Below are positions 62,124 to 64,000 of a DNA stretch of 64,000 nt, piece after piece (within the stretch, counting starts at the first letter, position 1; every line of letters starts with the position of its first letter). The DNA comes from Bartonella massiliensis. Lineage in GTDB: Bacteria; Pseudomonadota; Alphaproteobacteria; Rhizobiales; Rhizobiaceae. Made by a program: the position numbers and the translations under genes. The notes beneath the pieces were generated by a model. The model ran no database searches, was not told where the DNA came from, and saw only the letters and a program-made list of their open reading frames with translations. Location of the stretch: NCBI RefSeq assembly GCF_902150025.1, contig NZ_CABFVS010000026.1, forward strand, positions 1 through 64,000. The letters run 5' to 3'.

Positions 62124-63292
62124 AGTTGATTTATAGATTATTGTTGTTCTTTCTTCGTAGTGTGAAGTTTTTATGCTTCTCAAGAGCATATATGTTGTTT
62201 ATGGATTTAGAGAGGCAGAAAAGGATACTATTGTTTGTTAATTCTTCACGAGGCATTGTTTCTAAAGAAATATCTCTCAATGCAGTTGATCTCATTTTAC
62301 GATTCTCGCTTGTGAAGGATATAACCCATGATTGTTATAAAAGCCATTGTGTAGCATAATCTTTATTGAATAAAGGAGAAGCTGTCATTCTACTTTCTAG
62401 GTTTTAATGTTTCTGACAGTTTTTGTATGCAAATAGGATATCAGTATTTTTATTCTTGTCTTGGAGCATCACTTTTCCCTTTGTGATAAACAGGAAAATG
62501 ATTGTAATTGATTTCTCATGGATAAATTGCAAATGAGAAAACCCCTATAATATTGAATGTTTCCATTTAAATTATAAAAATAAATTATTTTATATATAAC
62601 AGTATGTTGTTTATATTTTTTAAAGTTTTTACAACATTATAAAAAAGATAATATCTCTTCGTTTTTATAAGAATAGTGCAGTTTTTTATCCTATAAACTT
62701 GACTTTTGATAAGTTTAAACTTTGTATTTTTTAATTTTTTCATAGAAAAGCTGGAGAGAGTTGTTATACAATTTTCCTTTATAATAAAGGGTGATATTTG
62801 AAAGGTTCTTTTTGTTATTTCAAAAAGGATGAAATGACTCTTTGCAAGCCATTAAATTATATCGTCGGATTTGGTAAGATTTTTGTATAGGATAGTCTAC
62901 ATTTAAAATATATTTTTAGTGGAAATTATTGTTGTTGGAAAGACTATAAAAGCTTATTTCACATCGTTTTGAAAAGTTATATTATAATTCCATTTTCGTT
63001 AGATATATCAACTAAATAATAGCATTTTTTGATATTTTTATTTCTTTTGGTTTATTTTATTTTCCTCCCTTAAAGAGGATATTGAAAGAAGTCTTTGATA
63101 ATGTATTAAATGTTTTCATATATCGTTTAGAATAAGAGGGAATAACGTGTATAATTTTTTGTTCATGTTCTAATTATAATGTTTATTTTTATGTCTTTGA
63201 CTTTTAATAAAAAATTAGACTCATAAAAGTTTTTATGAAATAAATCTTACACAATAATTTCTTATTATTGTGGAAGTTGTTATTCTAATACT
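62124..63292. other. Long AT-rich spacer before parC
   Basis: About 1.17 kb with no supported gene. A 77-codon open frame begins at 62126 right after aspS and reads GIVSKEISLNAVDLILRF near its end; there is no RBS and no recognised family. The parC promoter must lie near the right end. Confidence 0.4.
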
Positions 63293-64000
63293 ATGTCTGA
63301 TAAAATGAATTTACCTTTTGATAAAGAACATATTGAACCAATAGAGTTACGTTCTGCTTTACAAGAACGCTATTTGGCTTATGCACTTTCTACGATTACG
63401 CATCGTGCTTTGCCTGATGTCCGTGATGGATTGAAACCAGTTCATCGTCGGATTGTTCATGCGATGCGTCTTCTCAAACTGAATCCTGGACAGTCTTATG
63501 CGAAATGTGCGCGGATTGTCGGTGATGTCATGGGAAAATTCCATCCTCATGGGGATGCATCTATTTATGATGCTTTGGTGCGTTTGGCTCAAAGTTTTGC
63601 GGTTCGTTATCCGTTGGTTGATGGACAAGGTAATTTTGGTAATATTGATGGTGATAATGCTGCGGCTATGCGTTATACGGAAGCGCGCATGACTGAAGTG
63701 GCTGCATTGTTGCTTGAAGGAATTAATGAAAATGCTATCGATTTTCGTTTGACCTATAATGAAGAAGATGAAGAGCCTGTTGTTCTACCTGGTGCTTTCC
63801 CTAATCTTTTAGCCAATGGTTCTTCCGGTATTGCTGTTGGTATGGCAACATCTATTCCTCCCCATAATGTTGCGGAGCTCTGTGATGCGGCACTACATTT
63901 GATTGCACATCCTGATACGCGTGATGAGCATTTAAATCAATTTGTGTTGGGACCTGATTTTCCAACTGGTGGTATTTTGGTTGAGCCTAAAAAGAGCATT
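63293..64000 (+). CDS. parC: Topoisomerase IV subunit A (partial, 3' end beyond window)
   Basis: 236 codons from ATG 63293 ([19 protein letters not shown]) to the window edge. The second GyrA-family protein here; [20 protein letters not shown] and [10 protein letters not shown], with the catalytic Tyr, identify it. It differs from GyrA by [20 protein letters not shown]. It decatenates replicated chromosomes with ParE. The quinolone pocket reads [10 protein letters not shown]: Ala89 is at the E. coli Ser80 position and Asp93 at Glu84, the same change as in GyrA. Confidence 0.97.
   Translation, partial: MSDKMNLPFDKEHIEPIELRSALQERYLAYALSTITHRALPDVRDGLKPVHRRIVHAMRLLKLNPGQSYAKCARIVGDVMGKFHPHGDASIYDALVRLAQSFAVRYPLVDGQGNFGNIDGDNAAAMRYTEARMTEVAALLLEGINENAIDFRLTYNEEDEEPVVLPGAFPNLLANGSSGIAVGMATSIPPHNVAELCDAALHLIAHPDTRDEHLNQFVLGPDFPTGGILVEPKKSI

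Overview
The window is chromosomal DNA from an alphaproteobacterium of the Hyphomicrobiales, almost certainly Bartonella. The evidence is low GC with long AT-rich spacers, rhizobial gene neighbourhoods (glnB-glnA, gyrA-coaD-ppi-ppi, dgt-argS-SPOR opposite erpA, glmU-glmS), an ATP12-type F1 assembly factor, and Ala rather than Ser at the quinolone-contact position of both GyrA and ParC, a trait described for Bartonella.

Bases 1-5920 are a decaying accessory zone. It starts with the end of a prophage gene set (an ssDNA-binding-like C-terminus and a phage protein), then an intact ChpS/ChpB-type toxin-antitoxin pair, an orphan ribbon-helix-helix antitoxin with palindromes at its start and a 25-codon stub of a RelE toxin, an unrecognised membrane-anchored protein cut by one in-frame TAA, fragments of both terminase subunits, and a minus-strand operon of three broken genes: a prephenate-dehydratase/BacA-like protein, a ~380-residue protein of uncertain family, and a DMT exporter.

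Bases 6661-64000 are mostly housekeeping genes. They cover nitrogen control (glnB, glnA), DNA metabolism (uvrA, ssb, gyrA, recG, dnaE, dgt, parC), tRNA and translation (tgt, argS, aspS, rnd, tRNA-Glu), carbon and amino-acid metabolism (icd, hom, glpX, ilvE), cofactor and envelope precursors (coaD, glmU, glmS), polyphosphate (ppk, ppx), Fe-S and cytochrome assembly (erpA, ccdA), two MFS transporters and two cyclophilins.

The most notable points outside the accessory zone are these. Three diverged relics of one integrase gene lie in spacers near 10.9, 20.4 and 46.2 kb. queA is absent where it usually sits beside tgt, and Tgt has lost most of its zinc ligands. Two essential aminoacyl-tRNA synthetase genes, argS and aspS, each carry a single-base homopolymer frameshift. 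There is no CRISPR array, rRNA operon or complete mobile element. I did not find a convincing undescribed intact system; the best candidates are the interrupted membrane protein at 1728-3044 and the decayed three-gene operon at 3530-5920.
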